Shown piece after piece: positions 30,705 through 31,885 of a DNA stretch of 31,885 nucleotides. A model generated the notes under the pieces. That model ran no database searches, was not told the DNA's origin, and worked only from the letters and a program-made list of their open reading frames with translations. This DNA comes from a virus, in IMG/VR virus record IMGVR_UViG_3300035187_001784, positions 1 through 31,885 of that record, one strand, 5' to 3'. The position numbers were made by a program, and so were the translations under genes. Within the stretch, counting starts at the first letter, position 1. Every line of letters starts with the position of its first letter.

Positions 30705-30766
30705 TCGCGACGTTTTTAACGATCTTAATTTTATTGATCTGCGTAACGGCAGAAGACACGATCTAA
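30701..30766 (+). CDS. 21-residue hydrophobic micropeptide
   Basis: Starts in the ATGA overlapping the nucleotidyltransferase stop. Reads MIATFLTILILLICVTAEDTI: one hydrophobic helix (residues 3-16) with a short acidic end. It could be a tiny membrane peptide or an incidental coupled frame. The clean junction and strongly hydrophobic run support a real product, but length limits confidence. Confidence 0.45.
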   Translation: MIATFLTILILLICVTAEDTI

Positions 30767-30800
30767 ACCGATCATTACAATCTTTACCAACCTACTAAAC

Positions 30801-31115
30801 ATGAATAATCAACAAGCCTTATCCAATATTGAACTGCTTCACCGCCAAGTTCGTTTGACGCCCGAAGCTCACGAAGCGATCAAGGAATCGATCTCGGTTT
30901 TCAAGAATCGAATCGACAACACTGCCGCAACTTCGAACATCTCAATCGAAAATGCTTTCAATAACTTGGTCGCGATGTACAATGCGTCATCGCTGACGTT
31001 ATCCGAGCACGAAGCTTTGAAGGCGAGCTTCCAAGCGTTAGTCGCTCTCGTTCAGCCAGTAAACGAGCCAGTAAACGAGCCAGAAAAGGTTAAAAAGACA
31101 ATTAAACAACTCTAA
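30801..31115 (+). CDS. Unknown helical protein with VNEP repeat (104 aa)
   Basis: Leader AACCTACTAAAC before ATG, no SD. Two similar helical segments are visible: VRLTPEAHEAIKESISVFKN (about 17-36) and LTLSEHEALKASFQALVALV (about 66-85), suggesting an internal duplication of a helix-turn unit. The C-terminus has a direct VNEPVNEP repeat (DNA CCAGTAAACGAG twice) then a Lys-rich end. Function unknown. Confidence 0.7.
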   Translation: MNNQQALSNIELLHRQVRLTPEAHEAIKESISVFKNRIDNTAATSNISIENAFNNLVAMYNASSLTLSEHEALKASFQALVALVQPVNEPVNEPEKVKKTIKQL

Positions 31116-31127
31116 ACGAACCTAACA

Positions 31128-31144
31128 GTTGCATTTTTTGCAAC
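31128..31144 (+). terminator. Weak hairpin after helical protein gene
   Basis: GTTGCA (31128-31133), loop TTTTT, TGCAAC (31139-31144). It lacks a downstream T tract, so terminator function is doubtful. AACAGTT occurs as a direct repeat on both sides. Confidence 0.3.
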
Positions 31145-31241
31145 AGTTCGAAACGATTTTGAATTTAAAATACCCGAGAAGATTAGAGCATTAAAAAACA
31201 ACTATAAATGAGAAACTGTCTCAATTAGAATAAGGAAACGT

Positions 31242-31520
31242 ATGATCCTCGCCTTCATTTCATCCGAGTTTTTGGCCGTTTTTTTCTTGGTTTTGGCAGC
31301 GGTTTTCGGCGCAATTCTGAGGATGAAAATCGCAGAGGAAAAGCACCGTAAATTCTACGAGAAAAGTAGCGAGGTAGACATCGAAAAAATGCATTTAAAT
31401 CTTTGCGAAAAACGGCGGTCAAAACGTAGCAAAAATATCGACTTCCCGAAGACCGAGAAAAAGGTCATTTTCAGAGGAGAAAATGGGCCGAGGCTAGAGA
31501 AAAAGAAGCGGCGAAACTAA
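31242..31520 (+). CDS. Small membrane-anchored basic protein (92 aa)
   Basis: One of the few genes with a well-placed SD-like AAGGA (31232-31236), five bases before the ATG. Residues about 5-27 (ISSEFLAVFFLVLAAVFGAI) form a single membrane helix or an uncleaved signal anchor, followed by a very basic cytoplasmic tail (EKRRSKRSKN; LEKKKRRN). No homologue recognised. It ends just before a terminator, as the last gene of its operon. Confidence 0.68.
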   Translation: MILAFISSEFLAVFFLVLAAVFGAILRMKIAEEKHRKFYEKSSEVDIEKMHLNLCEKRRSKRSKNIDFPKTEKKVIFRGENGPRLEKKKRRN

Positions 31521-31521
31521 G

Positions 31522-31557
31522 CCCCGAAAGACCGCCTCTACGGGGGTTCTTTTTTTA
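31522..31557 (+). terminator. Rho-independent terminator
   Basis: CCCCG (31522-31526) and CGGGG (31541-31545) form a GC stem around a 14-base loop, followed by a run of T at about 31548-31557. It lies directly after the stop of the membrane protein gene and ends the long rightward series. Confidence 0.7.
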
Positions 31558-31885
31558 CCAGAAACCGTGCCCTTTGAACGGTCAGACGCTAGGGACATAA
31601 ACACCCCCAGAATACGGGTAAAGATTAGATTAAAAAACAGATAGATAAGAGATAAGAGACGATAGAGATAAAGATAAGTTATATAAGAATAAGAATAGGG
31701 GAAGAATAGACAAGAAAAAGAAGGGGGGTAATTAAAAATACCACCACGACTCCTCTATTTAAAATTCGCCTTTTCTCACCCATTCTCACCCATTTCTCCC
31801 CACTTGTGTTATCTTACACGCCATTCGATTCACTCTCCGAGAAACTCACACAATTGTTTAAGTGGTTCTTGTTCATGATGTTACT
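31558..31885. other. Non-coding, strand-asymmetric low-complexity region
   Basis: No convincing gene. Bases about 31618-31735 are almost all A/G with repeated GATA and ATAAG words (GATAAGAGATAAGAGACGATAG). Bases about 31741-31800 are pyrimidine-rich with a direct repeat TCTCACCCAT (two copies at about 31775-31794), and GTGTTATCTTACAC at 31806-31819 has short inverted ends. It could hold a replication origin, a promoter for the next gene or a packaging-related site; the sequence alone does not decide. Confidence 0.5.

Noticed and set aside
31741-31751. 11-base match to the tRNA-Leu 3' end as an attachment site
   Set aside because: Too short, inside low-complexity DNA, and no integrase gene is seen.

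Overview
This window looks like part of a double-stranded DNA tailed bacteriophage genome. Leftward genes follow the lambda tail-tip order L-K-I-J. Rightward genes are typical of a large lytic phage: an rIIA/rIIB pair, UV-damage endonuclease, tRNAs, homing-type endonucleases and many short overlapping unknown genes. I see no integrase, repressor or bacterial housekeeping gene. The host cannot be named. Most starts lack a Shine-Dalgarno sequence and several promoters place the start codon at or next to the predicted +1, so the host probably initiates often without SD pairing.

Layout. Bases 1-11329 (minus strand) are a tail-tip operon: L-like Fe-S tail protein, K-like protein reduced to its JAMM peptidase domain, a much enlarged I-like protein, then a J-like central tip protein that appears split into an N-terminal piece, a small Ig-like protein and a very large C-terminal piece. 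The large piece runs off the left edge and carries a von Willebrand factor A domain. A 30-base gap separates this operon from the rightward genes.

Bases 11360-17022 (plus) hold a GNAT-like protein, a dCMP-deaminase-like enzyme, a GT-B-type glycosyltransferase, several unknowns, a PD-(D/E)XK-like protein and UvsE. Bases 17060-20329 are rIIA and rIIB. Bases 20339-24911 are small unknown genes, a DUF1599/MazG-like protein and a tRNA-Thr. Bases 24920-26362 hold an AT-rich minus-strand homing-type endonuclease, a CAU-anticodon tRNA (probably Ile2), an endonuclease VII-type HNH gene and a tRNA-Leu.

Bases 26375-28764 are the most striking part: about twelve short tandem reading frames, mostly joined by ATGA overlaps. 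Most start with a Met-Lys-Arg-Glu-Lys-Leu-Ile-like leader, and the upstream members consist almost wholly of a four-residue Gln-Val-x-x repeat (12-bp DNA period). They decay downstream. A strong promoter then starts a DUF6745-like gene and a small His-containing protein. From memory, DUF6745 proteins in bacteria often carry an internal Q-(V/L)-x-x repeat tract and lie beside a homologue of the small protein. The phage seems to have externalised and multiplied that tract. This three-part cassette is my main candidate for an undescribed system.

Bases 30285-31520 encode a HldE/TagD-type nucleotidyltransferase, a 21-residue hydrophobic peptide and two small unknowns, ending at a likely terminator. 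The last 330 bases are non-coding, purine-rich then pyrimidine-rich. All function calls rest on motif recognition by eye; no search was run.
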